Made by a program: the position numbers and the translations under genes. Of a DNA stretch of 64,000 nt, positions 34,292-49,252 are shown in pieces (position 1 is the first letter of the stretch; every line of letters begins with the position of its first letter). The stretch comes from Pseudomonadota bacterium (GTDB lineage: Bacteria > Myxococcota_A > Polyangia > Polyangiales > Polyangiaceae): assembly GCA_023418705.1 (NCBI GenBank), contig JAEZYZ010000110.1, positions 1 through 64,000 of the forward strand, in the 5' to 3' direction. The notes under the pieces are model-generated. The model saw only the letters and a list, made by a program, of their open reading frames with translations. It did not search any database and was not told the origin of the DNA.

Positions 34292-34302
34292 GGTTCGAAC
34301 CA
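34291..34302. repeat. 12-bp palindrome at the kinase start codon
   Basis: TGGTTCGAACCA is a perfect palindrome that overlaps the first base of the kinase ATG and covers the place where a Shine-Dalgarno sequence would be. It resembles the T-arm loop of tRNA (GGTTCGAACC) but no tRNA structure surrounds it. It could act as an operator or in mRNA folding at the start. Confidence 0.45.
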
Positions 34303-34487
34303 AGGGTACAGTTTCAGCCCCTGCCGCGCCAGCAAATCGGCCGGTGCCCCGGAGCCGCGACGCTGCCGGCTGCCGTTTCTCGGGCATGATCTGCTAGAGA
34401 TCCGCGGGGTCGGGGTGCGCCGGTCGGCGACGAGCACGCCGCCGTCGGTCCCGTGCCGCCATTTCGACACCCGAGAGACGCCAAACC

Positions 34488-37220
34488 ATGGCTACCGAGC
34501 TTTTCGCACCGGCTTCCCCCGACGTGCTCTACCTCATCGACCTGAGCAGCTTCGTGCTCAGGGCCTACCACGCCCTGCAGCCGCTCTCGAGCCCGTCGGG
34601 TGAACCGACGCACGCGGTGTACGTGACCGTCACCATGCTCGAGCGGCTGGTGCGACAACAGCGCCCGGCGATGCTGGCCGTCGCCATGGACTCGGGCCGC
34701 AAGACCTTTCGTCAGGACATCTACCCCGAGTACAAGGCGCACCGCCCGCCAGCGCCCGACGATCTCAAGCAGCAAATGCAGCGCGTGCAGCAGATCGTCG
34801 AGGCGTTCGGGATCCCGATCCTCAAACAGGACGGCGTCGAGGCCGACGATTTGATCGCCTGCGCGGTCGCCCGCGCTGCCGATCACGGCGTCCAGGTAGT
34901 GATCGTGGCTGCCGACAAGGATCTGATGCAGCTCGTGGGCCCGTCGGTGGTGATGTGGGACACCATGCGGGATCGTGTCTTCGGCGTCCCCGAGGTGAAG
35001 GAGCGCTTCGGGGTGGAGGTGGCCCAGGTGCGCGATTTGCTCGCGTTGATGGGCGACACCTCGGACAACGTGCCCGGCGTCCCCTCGGTGGGCCCCAAGA
35101 CCGCGCGCGATCTCTTGCTGCAGTTCGGCACGCTCGAGGGCATCTACGACAACCTCCAGACGCTCACCAAGAAGAAGCTCAAGGAGACGCTGGCCGCCCA
35201 TCGCGATCAGGCGTTTCTGAGCCAGCAGCTGGTCACGCTGAAAGAGGACTGCCCCATCGAGTTCGACCTGACGGCGCTGCGCTACGGCGGGCGCAACGTC
35301 CGGGAGCTCCGGCGCATCTACGGAGAGCTCGGCTTCCAGCGGCAGCTGATGGCGTTGGAGGCCGAGGCGGAGTGCCAGGACGCCCCCGAAGCGACCGCGA
35401 CGGCGGCGCCCGTCGAAGCCATCGCCGCCCCGACGCTGCACACCGCCACCACCGCCGAGGCCCTCCAGGAGCTGGCCGAGCGCATTCGAAGCCAGGGCCG
35501 GGTGAGCTTGTTCGTCGCGACGGCGGCGGGGGGACCGCCTGGCGGGGAGCTCATCGGGCTGGCGCTCTCTGCCCAGGCCGGCACCGCCGCCTACGTCCCC
35601 CTGGCACACCGCTACGTCGGGGCGCCCGCTCAACCCGGCGCGCTGGTTCGCGAAATCCTCGGCCCGCTGCTGGCCGATCCCGAGATCGAGAAGGGCGCGG
35701 ACGATCTGAAGCGGGTCGAGGTCGCGCTCGCTGGCCAGGGCATGGCCTTCGCGGGTGGGAGCTTCGATGCAAAGCTGATCAGCTACCTCATCGATCCGGA
35801 TGCCGCCCACGACCTCGGCACGCTGGCGAAGCGTGAGCTCGGCCTCGTCCCTCCGACCTTCGACGAGGTGACGCGCAAGGCGCGGGGGTCTCAGCTTTCG
35901 TTCGAACAGGTCACGGTCGAGGAGGCGACGCGCTACGCGGCGAGCTTGGCCGACGCCAGCGCGCGGCTCTGGGACCGCCTGCTCGGCAAGCTCGGCGACG
36001 ACGCCGGCCTCGCCAGGCTCTACGAGACGCTCGAGCTGCCGCTCACGTCGGTGCTCGCCCAGATGGAGCGGGACGGGGTGCTGGTCGACACCGCACGCCT
36101 CGCCGAGATCGGGCGCCGCTGTGAGAAGGACCTGCACCGGCTCGAGCAAGAGGCGCACCGCATCGCCGGCAAGCCCTTCAACGTGCACTCGCCCCGGCAG
36201 CTCGAGACGCTCCTGTTCGACGACTGCGGGCTCAAGCCGCTGAAGCGCACCAAGACATCGCGCTCGACCGACGCCGAGACGCTCGAGGCGCTGGCCGATC
36301 AGCACGAGCTCCCGCGGGTGATCTTGGAGATCCGGCAGCTCGCCAAGCTCAAGGGCACCTATCTGGACGCGCTGCCGCTGCTCGTCAACTCGACGACCGG
36401 GCGCATCCACACGCGCTGGGAGCAGGCCGTGGCCGCTACCGGCCGGCTGTCATCCACCGAACCGAACCTGCAGAACATCCCGATCCGCACCGAGCTCGGT
36501 CGCTCGATTCGAACCGCCTTCGTCGCCCCACCCGGCCATCATTTGGTCAGCGCCGACTACTCGCAGATCGAGCTCAGAGTGCTGGCACACCTCTCTCGGG
36601 ATCCGGTGCTGCTCGAGGCCTTTCGCAGCGGGCAGGACATCCACACGCGCACGGCCATGGAGATCTTCGACGTGCCCGAGAGCGGGGTGACCCGCGAGAT
36701 GCGCACGCGCGCCAAGGCCGTCAATTTCGGCGTGATCTACGGCCAAGGCGACAGTGGTCTGGCCAAGGTCCTCGGCATCCCGCGCGCGGAGGCCGCCAAT
36801 TTCATCGCCACCTACTTCCGCCGCTACAACGGCGTGCGCGAGTTCATGAACGGCACGCTGGACACCGCCCGAACCAGCGAGAGCGTCAAGAGCCTGCTCG
36901 GCCGCCGCCGGCCGGTCCCCGACATCAAACACGGCAACCGAGCGCGCCGGTTGGCCGCCGAGCGGATCGCCATGAACATGCCGATTCAAGGCACCGCGGC
37001 CGACCTGCTCAAGCTGTCGATGCTGGCGCTCGCCAAACCAAAGACGCCCGGCGCGCGCATGGTGCTGACGGTCCACGACGAGCTGGTGTTCGAGGTCCCC
37101 GACGGGGAAGTCGAGCGCGCCAAGCTCGAGATCCGCGAGGTGATGCAGAACGTCACCCAGCTGGACGTGCCGTTGGTGGTCGAGGTCGGCGCTGGTAGAA
37201 ACTGGAACGAGGCGCACTGA
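34488..37220 (+). CDS. polA: DNA polymerase I with apparently inactive 3'-5' exonuclease
   Basis: The 910-residue protein has a 5'-3' exonuclease domain (residues 1-300: [70 protein letters not shown]), a 3'-5' exonuclease-like domain (about 320-510) and a family A polymerase domain with [41 protein letters not shown] and [10 protein letters not shown]. In the middle domain the acidic metal ligands of E. coli Pol I (D355, E357, D424, D501) appear as A344, A346, V410 and the Leu of YAASL, so proofreading is likely lost, as in Taq. It repairs and fills Okazaki gaps. Three closely spaced genes follow. Confidence 0.96.
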   Translation: MATELFAPASPDVLYLIDLSSFVLRAYHALQPLSSPSGEPTHAVYVTVTMLERLVRQQRPAMLAVAMDSGRKTFRQDIYPEYKAHRPPAPDDLKQQMQRVQQIVEAFGIPILKQDGVEADDLIACAVARAADHGVQVVIVAADKDLMQLVGPSVVMWDTMRDRVFGVPEVKERFGVEVAQVRDLLALMGDTSDNVPGVPSVGPKTARDLLLQFGTLEGIYDNLQTLTKKKLKETLAAHRDQAFLSQQLVTLKEDCPIEFDLTALRYGGRNVRELRRIYGELGFQRQLMALEAEAECQDAPEATATAAPVEAIAAPTLHTATTAEALQELAERIRSQGRVSLFVATAAGGPPGGELIGLALSAQAGTAAYVPLAHRYVGAPAQPGALVREILGPLLADPEIEKGADDLKRVEVALAGQGMAFAGGSFDAKLISYLIDPDAAHDLGTLAKRELGLVPPTFDEVTRKARGSQLSFEQVTVEEATRYAASLADASARLWDRLLGKLGDDAGLARLYETLELPLTSVLAQMERDGVLVDTARLAEIGRRCEKDLHRLEQEAHRIAGKPFNVHSPRQLETLLFDDCGLKPLKRTKTSRSTDAETLEALADQHELPRVILEIRQLAKLKGTYLDALPLLVNSTTGRIHTRWEQAVAATGRLSSTEPNLQNIPIRTELGRSIRTAFVAPPGHHLVSADYSQIELRVLAHLSRDPVLLEAFRSGQDIHTRTAMEIFDVPESGVTREMRTRAKAVNFGVIYGQGDSGLAKVLGIPRAEAANFIATYFRRYNGVREFMNGTLDTARTSESVKSLLGRRRPVPDIKHGNRARRLAAERIAMNMPIQGTAADLLKLSMLALAKPKTPGARMVLTVHDELVFEVPDGEVERAKLEIREVMQNVTQLDVPLVVEVGAGRNWNEAH

Positions 37221-37234
37221 TCGCCCGGAGATCC

Positions 37235-38545
37235 ATGAACGCCGCTCGGCAAAAGAAGACACCGGTCGCGGTGCTGGGCGCAGGCCTGACGGGCATGAGC
37301 GCGGCCCTCGCGCTCGGCGAGGCGCAGGTTCCCCACCGCATTTTCGAGCGGCTCGAGCGGCCTGGGGGGCACGCGATCACGCTCGAGGACTCCGGCTACC
37401 GCTTCGATCGTACCGGCCATTTGCTGCACCTGCGCGACCCCGACGTGCGACGGCGGGTGCTCGCTTGGATCGGCCGGGATTACCTCGAGATCGAGCGCAA
37501 GAGCGCGATCTTTTCTCACGGGGTCTACACCCGCTACCCGTTCCAGGCCAACACCTTCGGGCTCCCCCCCGAGGTGGCGTACGAGTGTGTGCTCGGCTTC
37601 GTGCAGGCGCATTTTCGCGATCCCAAGCCCGTCCCCAGAAACTTCGAAGAGTTTTGCCTCGCCCACTTCGGGCCCGGGATCAGCAAACACTTCATGATCC
37701 CGTACAACAGCCGGCTCTGGGGGGTGCCCCCGAGCGAGATCACCAGCGACTGGTGCCAGCGCTTCGTGCCGCTGCCGAAGCTCGAGGACGTGCTCGCCGG
37801 AGCGGTCGGGCACGCGGGGCGCGCGCTCGGCTACAACACCCATTTCGTCTACCCTCGGCTCGGCATCGGCGAGCTGCCACGGGCCATGCAGCGGCAGCTG
37901 CCGCACCTGGAGCTGTCCCGCGCCCCGCTCAGCATCGATCACGAGCGCCACCAGATCGTGTTCGAAGACGAAACGGTAGAGTACGACGTGCTCGTCAACA
38001 CGGCGCCGCTGCCCGTGCTGCTCCGCCTGCTCCAGCGGCCGCCGGCCGAGATCGCGGAGGCCGCGTCGAAGCTCCGCTGCACCCACCTCTACTACCTGGA
38101 CGTCGCGCTGAACCGTCCCGCCGGCAAGGACCTGCACTGGGTCTACGTCCCCGAGGCGAAGTACCCCTTTTACCGGGTGGGTTGCTACTCGAATTTCTCG
38201 CCGGCCATGGCGCCCGCCGGGCGCTCGAACCTGTACGTCGAGCTCGCCGACAGGGCGGCGCCGAAGCTCGAGGCGCTCTTGCCCCGGGTGGCCGCCGGGC
38301 TCGTCGACCTCGGGTTCATCGCGAGCCCGAGCGAGGTCGAGTTCGCGCGCGTTCGGCGGATCGACCACGCCTACGTCATCTTCGACCACCACTACTACCC
38401 GGCGCTCGCGACCATCACCCCGTTCCTGCAAGCCGCGCGGATCGTGACCGCCGGTCGCTACGGCGGCTGGAACTATTCTTCGATGGAGGACGCGCTGCTC
38501 TTCGGACAGCAGGCCGCCGCCCGCGCCAGCGAGCTGTTGAGATGA
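37235..38545 (+). CDS. FAD-dependent UDP-galactopyranose mutase/amine-oxidase-like protein
   Basis: The 436-residue protein has an N-terminal FAD-binding Rossmann motif ([18 protein letters not shown], then [11 protein letters not shown]) and the UGM/protoporphyrinogen-oxidase-like segments [48 protein letters not shown] and the C-terminal [24 protein letters not shown] that closes on FAD. This group is often found with a glycosyltransferase and makes or modifies nucleotide sugars, or acts on polyprenyl intermediates. Its stop overlaps the ATG of the following GT2 gene (ATGA), so they work together. CGGAG precedes ATG 37235. The reaction is not certain. Confidence 0.85.
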   Translation: MNAARQKKTPVAVLGAGLTGMSAALALGEAQVPHRIFERLERPGGHAITLEDSGYRFDRTGHLLHLRDPDVRRRVLAWIGRDYLEIERKSAIFSHGVYTRYPFQANTFGLPPEVAYECVLGFVQAHFRDPKPVPRNFEEFCLAHFGPGISKHFMIPYNSRLWGVPPSEITSDWCQRFVPLPKLEDVLAGAVGHAGRALGYNTHFVYPRLGIGELPRAMQRQLPHLELSRAPLSIDHERHQIVFEDETVEYDVLVNTAPLPVLLRLLQRPPAEIAEAASKLRCTHLYYLDVALNRPAGKDLHWVYVPEAKYPFYRVGCYSNFSPAMAPAGRSNLYVELADRAAPKLEALLPRVAAGLVDLGFIASPSEVEFARVRRIDHAYVIFDHHYYPALATITPFLQAARIVTAGRYGGWNYSSMEDALLFGQQAAARASELLR

Positions 38546-39261
38546 ACGACGTCGTGTCCCCGCACATCTCCATCGTCATCCCCGTCTACAACGAGCAGGC
38601 GATCCTGCACGCCGCCGTGGTGGACCTGCGCGAGCGCCTGAAGCCGCTCGCCTGGTCGTACGAGATCCTCTTGGCAGAGAACGGATCCCGCGACGACACC
38701 GTGCCCATCGCCGAGATGCTCGCGAGCAAGTACCCCGAAGTGCGGCTGCTCAGCACCGGGGCCCCCAACTACGGCAAGGCGCTCCGGGCCGGCATCCTGG
38801 CGGCTCGGGGGGAGCTTGTGATCTGCGACGAAATCGATCTCTGCAACACCGATTTCCACCAGCGGGCGGTCGAGATCCTCGAGGCCGACCAGGCCGACTT
38901 GGTGATCGGCTCGAAGCTCATCGGGGGAGCGGAGGATGAACGCCCCTTCGTCCGCCACGCCGCCAGCATCGTCTACAGCGGCCTCTTGCGGGTGCTCCTC
39001 GGCTTTCCGGGGACCGACACGCACGGGCTCAAGGCCTTTCGTCGTTCGCGCGTGGAGCCGACGGTGCGGCAATGCCTCGTGGACAAGGACGTGTTCGCGA
39101 GCGAGCTGGTGATCCGCGCCTACCGCGACCAGCTTCGGGTGACCGAGATTCCGATCCGGGTGATCGAGAAGCGACCGCCCTCGATCAACCTGTTCAAACG
39201 CGTCCCGAACGTCATGAAGAACCTCGCACGGCTGACCTGGGCCGTGCGGGTCAAGGGTTGA
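38542..39261 (+). CDS. Family 2 glycosyltransferase, DPM1-like
   Basis: A 239-residue GT2 protein with [16 protein letters not shown] at the start, AENGSRDDT as the DxD-like acidic pair, [29 protein letters not shown] and the later [18 protein letters not shown]. It has no transmembrane helices, so it resembles soluble dolichyl/polyprenyl-phosphate mannose or glucose synthases. It is coupled to the upstream UGM-like gene by a 4-base overlap, which suggests that both act in one glycan-building step, such as loading a sugar on a polyprenyl phosphate carrier. The downstream gene overlaps its stop codon region. Confidence 0.9.
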   Translation: MNDVVSPHISIVIPVYNEQAILHAAVVDLRERLKPLAWSYEILLAENGSRDDTVPIAEMLASKYPEVRLLSTGAPNYGKALRAGILAARGELVICDEIDLCNTDFHQRAVEILEADQADLVIGSKLIGGAEDERPFVRHAASIVYSGLLRVLLGFPGTDTHGLKAFRRSRVEPTVRQCLVDKDVFASELVIRAYRDQLRVTEIPIRVIEKRPPSINLFKRVPNVMKNLARLTWAVRVKG

Positions 39262-39266
39262 CGAGC

Positions 39267-40187
39267 GTGCACGACGCAGTCGCCGCCGACGTCGATCGAG
39301 GGCACTTCCGCCACGGGCTCTTCGCGGCCGTGCTGCTCGCCGTCTTGTGCTCGGCGCTCGCCTGGGGCCTGCACCGCCTGGTGCCGACAGCGACCCAGGC
39401 CCCGCTCTCGAGCCCGCCCGTCCGCATCGTGTCGTTGTCGCCGGGCATCACCGAAACCCTGTTCGCCATCGGGGCCGGGGACCGCGTGGTCGCGGTCAGC
39501 GATTATTGCGCCTACCCGCCGCCGGTTCGCGAGCTGCCGCGCGCGGGCACCGCGATCACACCGCAGTATGAACGGATCGCCCGCTTGAACCCCGACCTGA
39601 TCGTGACGCAGACGACCCAGCGTTCGGCTGCGCCGGAGCTCGACGGCCTCGGCCCGACGGAGCGGCTGCCCTGGCTCGAGCTCGACGAGATCGCCAAGAG
39701 CACCCTCCGCCTCGGCGAGCTCACGGGACGCCAGGCTCAAGCTGCCGCTCTGGCCGATCGCCTGCTCACGTCGTTGTCCAAGCCGCCCCCCCCAGCTGCG
39801 CCGCGCGTGCTGCTCGTGCTCGGCTACGCCGGGACACGCCTCTCGGAGGTCTGGTTCGTCCGCGACAACTCCTTGCACGGCGCCGCCTTGAGGGCGGCGC
39901 GCGCCCGCAACGCGGTGCCCGAGGCGGTCGCTGGGCTGCCGCGCATGAGCCTGGAGCGCGTGCTCGAAATCGATCCGGACCAGATCATCGTGCTCAGCTC
40001 CAAGCCCCTGGACGCCAGCGCGACCCGGCAAGTCTTGGAGGCCTGGCGGGGCCTGCCGAGCCTGGCGGCCGTCGAGCACGGGCGGATCGGCGTGATCGAC
40101 GCCGAGGGCGCGCTGGCCAACGGACCGCGGATCCTGGATTTCGTCGAACGGCTCCGAGCCCTGATCGGCGAGCTCGCGACGCGCTGA
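39267..40187 (+). CDS. btuF: BtuF-like helical-backbone metal/vitamin B12-binding protein
   Basis: The 306-residue protein has an N-terminal membrane anchor (LFAAVLLAVLCSALAWGLHRL) and a periplasmic-binding fold of the BtuF/FhuD class: RIVSLSPGITETLFAIGAGDRVVAVSDYC, YPPPVRELPRAG, NPDLIVTQTTQ, SLERVLEIDPDQIIVLSS and RIGVIDAEGALANGPRILDFVERL. No permease (BtuC) or ATPase (BtuD) is adjacent. GTG 39267 with AAGGG nine bases upstream is preferred; TTG 39258 overlaps the GT2 stop. It may serve uptake of B12 or another corrinoid or haem with partners elsewhere. Confidence 0.8.
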   Translation: MHDAVAADVDRGHFRHGLFAAVLLAVLCSALAWGLHRLVPTATQAPLSSPPVRIVSLSPGITETLFAIGAGDRVVAVSDYCAYPPPVRELPRAGTAITPQYERIARLNPDLIVTQTTQRSAAPELDGLGPTERLPWLELDEIAKSTLRLGELTGRQAQAAALADRLLTSLSKPPPPAAPRVLLVLGYAGTRLSEVWFVRDNSLHGAALRAARARNAVPEAVAGLPRMSLERVLEIDPDQIIVLSSKPLDASATRQVLEAWRGLPSLAAVEHGRIGVIDAEGALANGPRILDFVERLRALIGELATR

Positions 40188-40202
40188 CGCGCGCCGCGGG
40201 CG

Positions 40203-40859
40203 TCACCACTGCTCGATCCGCCACTTGCGCCGTTCGGCGATCCGGCGGAGGCGGCCGTCCGGGTTGACGGCCACGGGGGTCCTCACCCGCTCGAGCAGCG
40301 GCAGGTCGGTGATGCTGTCGCTGTAGAACGTCGCGTCCTCGAGCCGGAACCCAAAGCGCTCGCTCAAGCACTGAGCTCGCTCGAGCTTGCCCGACCCGTA
40401 GCACAACGGCTCGCGCACGCTCCCCGTGAAGCAGCCGTCCTCGCCCACCTCGAGCTCCGTGCACACGACGTGCTCGATGCCAAGCTCACGCGCCAGGGGC
40501 ATGGCGGCGTAGGGCGTGGCGCCGGTCACGATGGCGACCACGTCTCCATCCTCACGGTGGCGCGCGACCGCGCGCCGGCCTTCCGCGCAGACGTGCGGCA
40601 GCACGTAGCGGGTGAACCAGCTCTCGCAGCTCTCCAGCAGCCAGGCCTCGCGCTTGCCCTTGAAGCTCTCCAGGGCCTGCGCCGCCACCTTCGGCGCATC
40701 GATGATGCCGAGCGTGTACTGCAGCGCCCAATACGCCACCTGCAGCGTGTCCCAGAAGCTCGCGTCGCCGCAATCCCGGCGATAGCGGGTGTACAGCGTG
40801 GCCGAGTCGCGCCGTATCAACGTCTTGTCCATGTCGAACAAAGCCGCTCGGCGGACCAT
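40203..40859 (-). CDS. HAD-superfamily phosphatase, SerB-like (HAD-IB)
   Basis: The 218-residue protein has motif I FDMDKTLIRRD with the nucleophile Asp, a helical cap, motif II VTGATPYAAM (S/T), a basic motif III in YGSGKLERAQCL and motif IV FYSDSITDLPLL. The layout matches the HAD-IB group that includes phosphoserine phosphatase and many PlsC-neighbouring phosphatases. The substrate is unknown. It converges with the BtuF-like gene 15 bases away and diverges from hrpB. There is no signal peptide, so it is cytoplasmic. Confidence 0.92.
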   Translation of the reverse strand: MVRRAALFDMDKTLIRRDSATLYTRYRRDCGDASFWDTLQVAYWALQYTLGIIDAPKVAAQALESFKGKREAWLLESCESWFTRYVLPHVCAEGRRAVARHREDGDVVAIVTGATPYAAMPLARELGIEHVVCTELEVGEDGCFTGSVREPLCYGSGKLERAQCLSERFGFRLEDATFYSDSITDLPLLERVRTPVAVNPDGRLRRIAERRKWRIEQW

Positions 40860-40960
40860 GAGTAAAGTCTAGCACCGCCCGTGAGCGCTGCCGGGGGCAA
40901 ACGCCCCCCCTTTGCGTGCTTGCGTGCGGGCACGCCCGGTGGCAGGCCCCCGGGGTCACG

Positions 40961-43504
<2,544 letters not shown>

Positions 43505-43527
43505 AGCTAGTCCAGGCGACGCCCCCC

Positions 43528-46143
<2,616 letters not shown>

Positions 46144-46156
46144 CGCAAACGTCCCG

Positions 46157-49100
46157 TTACTGGTACAACCTGACGAGCTCGAACCGATCGAGCCCGACGA
46201 TCGCGAGCCCTTGGCTCGCCCCGTCGGCGACCACCAGGCGCCCGAGGCCCGGCACGACCTCGATCGACTGCGGCAACGTCGCGGAGCTCTGCGTGGTGAC
46301 CAATGAGGTGAAGAGCGGCACGAACCCGCCGCCGACCTGCCAGCGAAACATCTGATCGCGCAGCGACGGCCGGTTGCCCCGGTAGATCACGAACCGTTCG
46401 GTCAAGCTCTGGAAAATGCACGCAGCCCCGGGTCCCCCGGGTCGAACGTAGGCGTCATCACCGGGGCTGCCCCCGAAATCGACCGTGCACGCGAGGGACG
46501 GCTCCGTCACCCAGACGGGCCGCAGATCGGGCTCGCCGTCGCCGTCTTCGTCCTCGCCCGTCGCTTCGAGCCTGCTGGAAAACTCCACGGCGGCCCCCAC
46601 GGGGCAGCTGCTGGGCTCCTCGGGGGTGCCGGGCTCGCAGGCGGTGCTCGACACCTCGATCACGCGCGAGCGCAGCAGCCGCTCACGCGGGTTGCACTCG
46701 GCCGCGCGGGTGCAGCGCAGGTCTCCTGGCGCGGCGAACACATCGTGCCGGAACCCGCTCTCCGAACCGCGCACGATCCACTGTCGACCGCCTCGGATCG
46801 TGTAGCTAAGGCCGCCCGGGAAACAGCACTGGATCGCCGAGAGAAGCTGCTCCCGCTCTTGTTCGGACAGCGGCGCTGCCCGTTCGGGCGGGTCGCGCGG
46901 CTCGATCTCCAGGTGGGTTTGGTAAGCCGCGACGATCGCCAGATCCCGCGCCGGCTGCGGCACTTCGGGCGAGCCGAAGAGCGCTCGACACGCTTGCTCG
47001 GTGAACGTCGCCCCACACGCCTGCTGCCCCCAGTGGGGATCGTCGGCGCCGGGGACAGGGCTCGTGATCTGGACGTAGTCGACGTGGCGCTCGGCGAACG
47101 TCGACAGCGCCGCTTCGGAGGTCAACCCCAGCGCTTCGACGCGTTCGGGGTCGATGAGCGGCGCCCCCATTTCGCTGGCGAGCGCGAGGTCTTGCACGCC
47201 ACGATCACAGAACGCCCCGTCCGGATCCTCGAACCGCGCCACGGCACCCTGCACCGACAGGAAGCCGGCCTTCCGGGGCTCCATGATCGGCCCCTCGAAG
47301 GTGGTCGTCACGTCTTCGTTCTGTGGAAAGGCCCGCGGCTCGGCCAAGGGCAACGCCAGCGAGTAGCGCTCCGCCAGCGAGGGCGACAAGATGAGGCGGC
47401 GCTGCACCTCGGACTGCTCGTCCGAAGAAAACCGCGCCCGGCCGACGAACACCTCGGCGAACGGCGGCGCGTCGGGATCGACCGGGTCGAACTCGGCGGC
47501 GAGCAGCTTGGGAGCCGAGGCGAGGACGTCACGGCGATCGTCGCTCGAAGCCCCGGGCGGCAGGGTCAAGCGCGGAAAGGCGCGCAGGCTGGGGACCTGC
47601 GCCGGGCGACCGCTGCGGCTCAGCAGGTAGGCCGCGCTGCGGACGCGGTGCGGCTGAACGACGTCGCAGCTGACCTCGTCGGTCACCGTGGGGCGGCCAT
47701 CGGGCAGGCGGTAGACCAGGTCGGGATCTCCGGCGCAGCCACGGAAATCTTCTTCATCCCCCGAGTTGGTTTGCACCGGCCTCCGGCACGGAGCGTCCCA
47801 GTCCTCCACGTCCACCACCACGACTTGGCCGTTGGTCAGCGCAGCGAACGCGAACACGCCTCGCAGGCGCCGCGGGCCCGCCCCCCGCGATAGATCCGAC
47901 GCGGGACGGTACAACGCCGCGGGCTCGTCCAGCGGGACCGCCGGGTCGGGATCGCACAGGGTGCCGATCACGGCGACGCCCGTCGCCGGATCGGCGATGG
48001 GCACGTCGTGCTTGGCGAAGACGACGTCTTGTACTGGCGCCGACAACCGAATGCGGTCGGGCGGCTCCGCTGGAAGCCGAGCCCCACCCGGCCGTATGAC
48101 GGGCGTTCGGTTGGTCGAGCCGGCGCTGACGTCGAAGACCATCAACGAGCCCTCGGCGTCGTCCACCGCATAGACGAACTGCTCGCCCTTCGTGGTGACC
48201 GGGCTCACCGCGAGCTTCTTGGTCCGCACGACGCGCGACGGGTCCTCGTAGGACATCGGCAGCAGCGGCGGCAGCGGCGCCGGAGCGCAAGGATCGGAGA
48301 CGTCCAGCACGTGCACGAGCGGGGCTCCCTGGTCGGCCACGAAGAGCCGCCCCGAGGCCAGCGCCATGTCCGACGGGCGCGATCGAAACGGCCCCGCCGG
48401 GCCGCCGCGCTGCTCGGCCGGCTCGCACTGCAGCGGTGGCTCGAGCTCGGGAGGAACCTGCTGCGGCGGCACGCTCGGTGGGAGCGTGGCGTCGAGCGGC
48501 ACCCAACGCTCCACGCTGCACGGCGCGAAGCTGCCGAGCGGGCGATCCAGCAGCTCCTGAGCGTCAATCACGGCGATCTGGCCGAGGTCGGGCAACGCGA
48601 CCGCGAGCTTCCTCCGCCCGGCGGGGCTGCTCTCCGCGCCCAAATCGACCGGACAATACTCCCGCGCGCTCGCCGCCGAGGGCTCGAGCGGCGCCGGCGC
48701 GGCATCGCACGAGGTGCGCACGCCATCGGGCCCGGCCGGATCGATCAAGACGGTCATGGCACCGGGAGCGGCCGGAAGCGCGCAGGCGGGCCACAGGGTG
48801 AGCTCACGCCGGGGCTCGTTCGGGCCGCGCGGCTCGCGGGCGCAGCTGGTCGGGAGCCCGTAGATACCCGGCTGTCCGACCTCGGCCACCGCCACGAAGG
48901 TCGCCTCGCCCCCAGGCGTCGCTGCGATGCTGACCGGGTTGGCGCCGACCGGCAGGAAGTTGTAGCCGGGGCTGCTGGGGTCGAGATCGAGCACGCGATC
49001 GCGGGTCAGATCGACCACCGCGACCTCCCCCCGCAGCGTCTGCGTCACCAGCGCCAGGAGGCGGTTTTGCCCCGTATCGTGATCGGGGCACGCCTCGATG

Positions 49101-49252
49101 CTCCGGCCGCGTCCGTCCGGCCCGAGGCAAATGAAGGCGATGTCGCCGCTGCGTTCGAGCGAGCGCAGCGGTTGGCTTTGCGGATCGGACTGACATCCGC
49201 TCAGCGCGGGCAGCAGCAGACCCAGCGCGAGCGCGCGCAAGCCGCGGTTCAC
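46157..49252 (-). CDS. Large propeller-type surface lipoprotein
   Basis: This 1031-residue protein has a lipoprotein signal (LLLPALSGC) from a GTG start that overlaps the preceding stop (GTGA). The mature region has repeated four-stranded units with YVTN-like sequence (GEVAVVDLTRDRVLDLDP, GRLFVADQGAPLVHVLDVS, EQFVYAVDDAEGSLMVFDVS, GQVVVVDVEDWDAP, GRLVVADGASQGLAIVGLDRFE). These match beta-propeller proteins of the cell envelope. Eight or more cysteine pairs (CSVERW, DPCAPAP, ACGATFTEQAC, QCCFPGG) should form disulfides, so it probably faces the surface. No catalytic motif is seen. It belongs to the class of large myxobacterial propeller lipoproteins of unknown role. Confidence 0.8.
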   Translation of the reverse strand: MNRGLRALALGLLLPALSGCQSDPQSQPLRSLERSGDIAFICLGPDGRGRSIEACPDHDTGQNRLLALVTQTLRGEVAVVDLTRDRVLDLDPSSPGYNFLPVGANPVSIAATPGGEATFVAVAEVGQPGIYGLPTSCAREPRGPNEPRRELTLWPACALPAAPGAMTVLIDPAGPDGVRTSCDAAPAPLEPSAASAREYCPVDLGAESSPAGRRKLAVALPDLGQIAVIDAQELLDRPLGSFAPCSVERWVPLDATLPPSVPPQQVPPELEPPLQCEPAEQRGGPAGPFRSRPSDMALASGRLFVADQGAPLVHVLDVSDPCAPAPLPPLLPMSYEDPSRVVRTKKLAVSPVTTKGEQFVYAVDDAEGSLMVFDVSAGSTNRTPVIRPGGARLPAEPPDRIRLSAPVQDVVFAKHDVPIADPATGVAVIGTLCDPDPAVPLDEPAALYRPASDLSRGAGPRRLRGVFAFAALTNGQVVVVDVEDWDAPCRRPVQTNSGDEEDFRGCAGDPDLVYRLPDGRPTVTDEVSCDVVQPHRVRSAAYLLSRSGRPAQVPSLRAFPRLTLPPGASSDDRRDVLASAPKLLAAEFDPVDPDAPPFAEVFVGRARFSSDEQSEVQRRLILSPSLAERYSLALPLAEPRAFPQNEDVTTTFEGPIMEPRKAGFLSVQGAVARFEDPDGAFCDRGVQDLALASEMGAPLIDPERVEALGLTSEAALSTFAERHVDYVQITSPVPGADDPHWGQQACGATFTEQACRALFGSPEVPQPARDLAIVAAYQTHLEIEPRDPPERAAPLSEQEREQLLSAIQCCFPGGLSYTIRGGRQWIVRGSESGFRHDVFAAPGDLRCTRAAECNPRERLLRSRVIEVSSTACEPGTPEEPSSCPVGAAVEFSSRLEATGEDEDGDGEPDLRPVWVTEPSLACTVDFGGSPGDDAYVRPGGPGAACIFQSLTERFVIYRGNRPSLRDQMFRWQVGGGFVPLFTSLVTTQSSATLPQSIEVVPGLGRLVVADGASQGLAIVGLDRFELVRLYQ

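Noticed and set aside
34280..34310. GGTTCGAACC as a possible tRNA T-arm
   Set aside because: The flanks do not make the acceptor, D or anticodon stems, and the sequence sits at the start of a kinase gene.
34292..34387. Thirty-two-residue upstream extension of the Ser/Thr kinase
   Set aside because: Arg/Ala-rich sequence not found in kinases of this type; ATG 34291 precedes the kinase fold properly.
40916..40960. Fifteen-residue N-terminal extension of HrpB
   Set aside because: The residues are not HrpB-like and ATG 40961 starts directly before the conserved helicase region.
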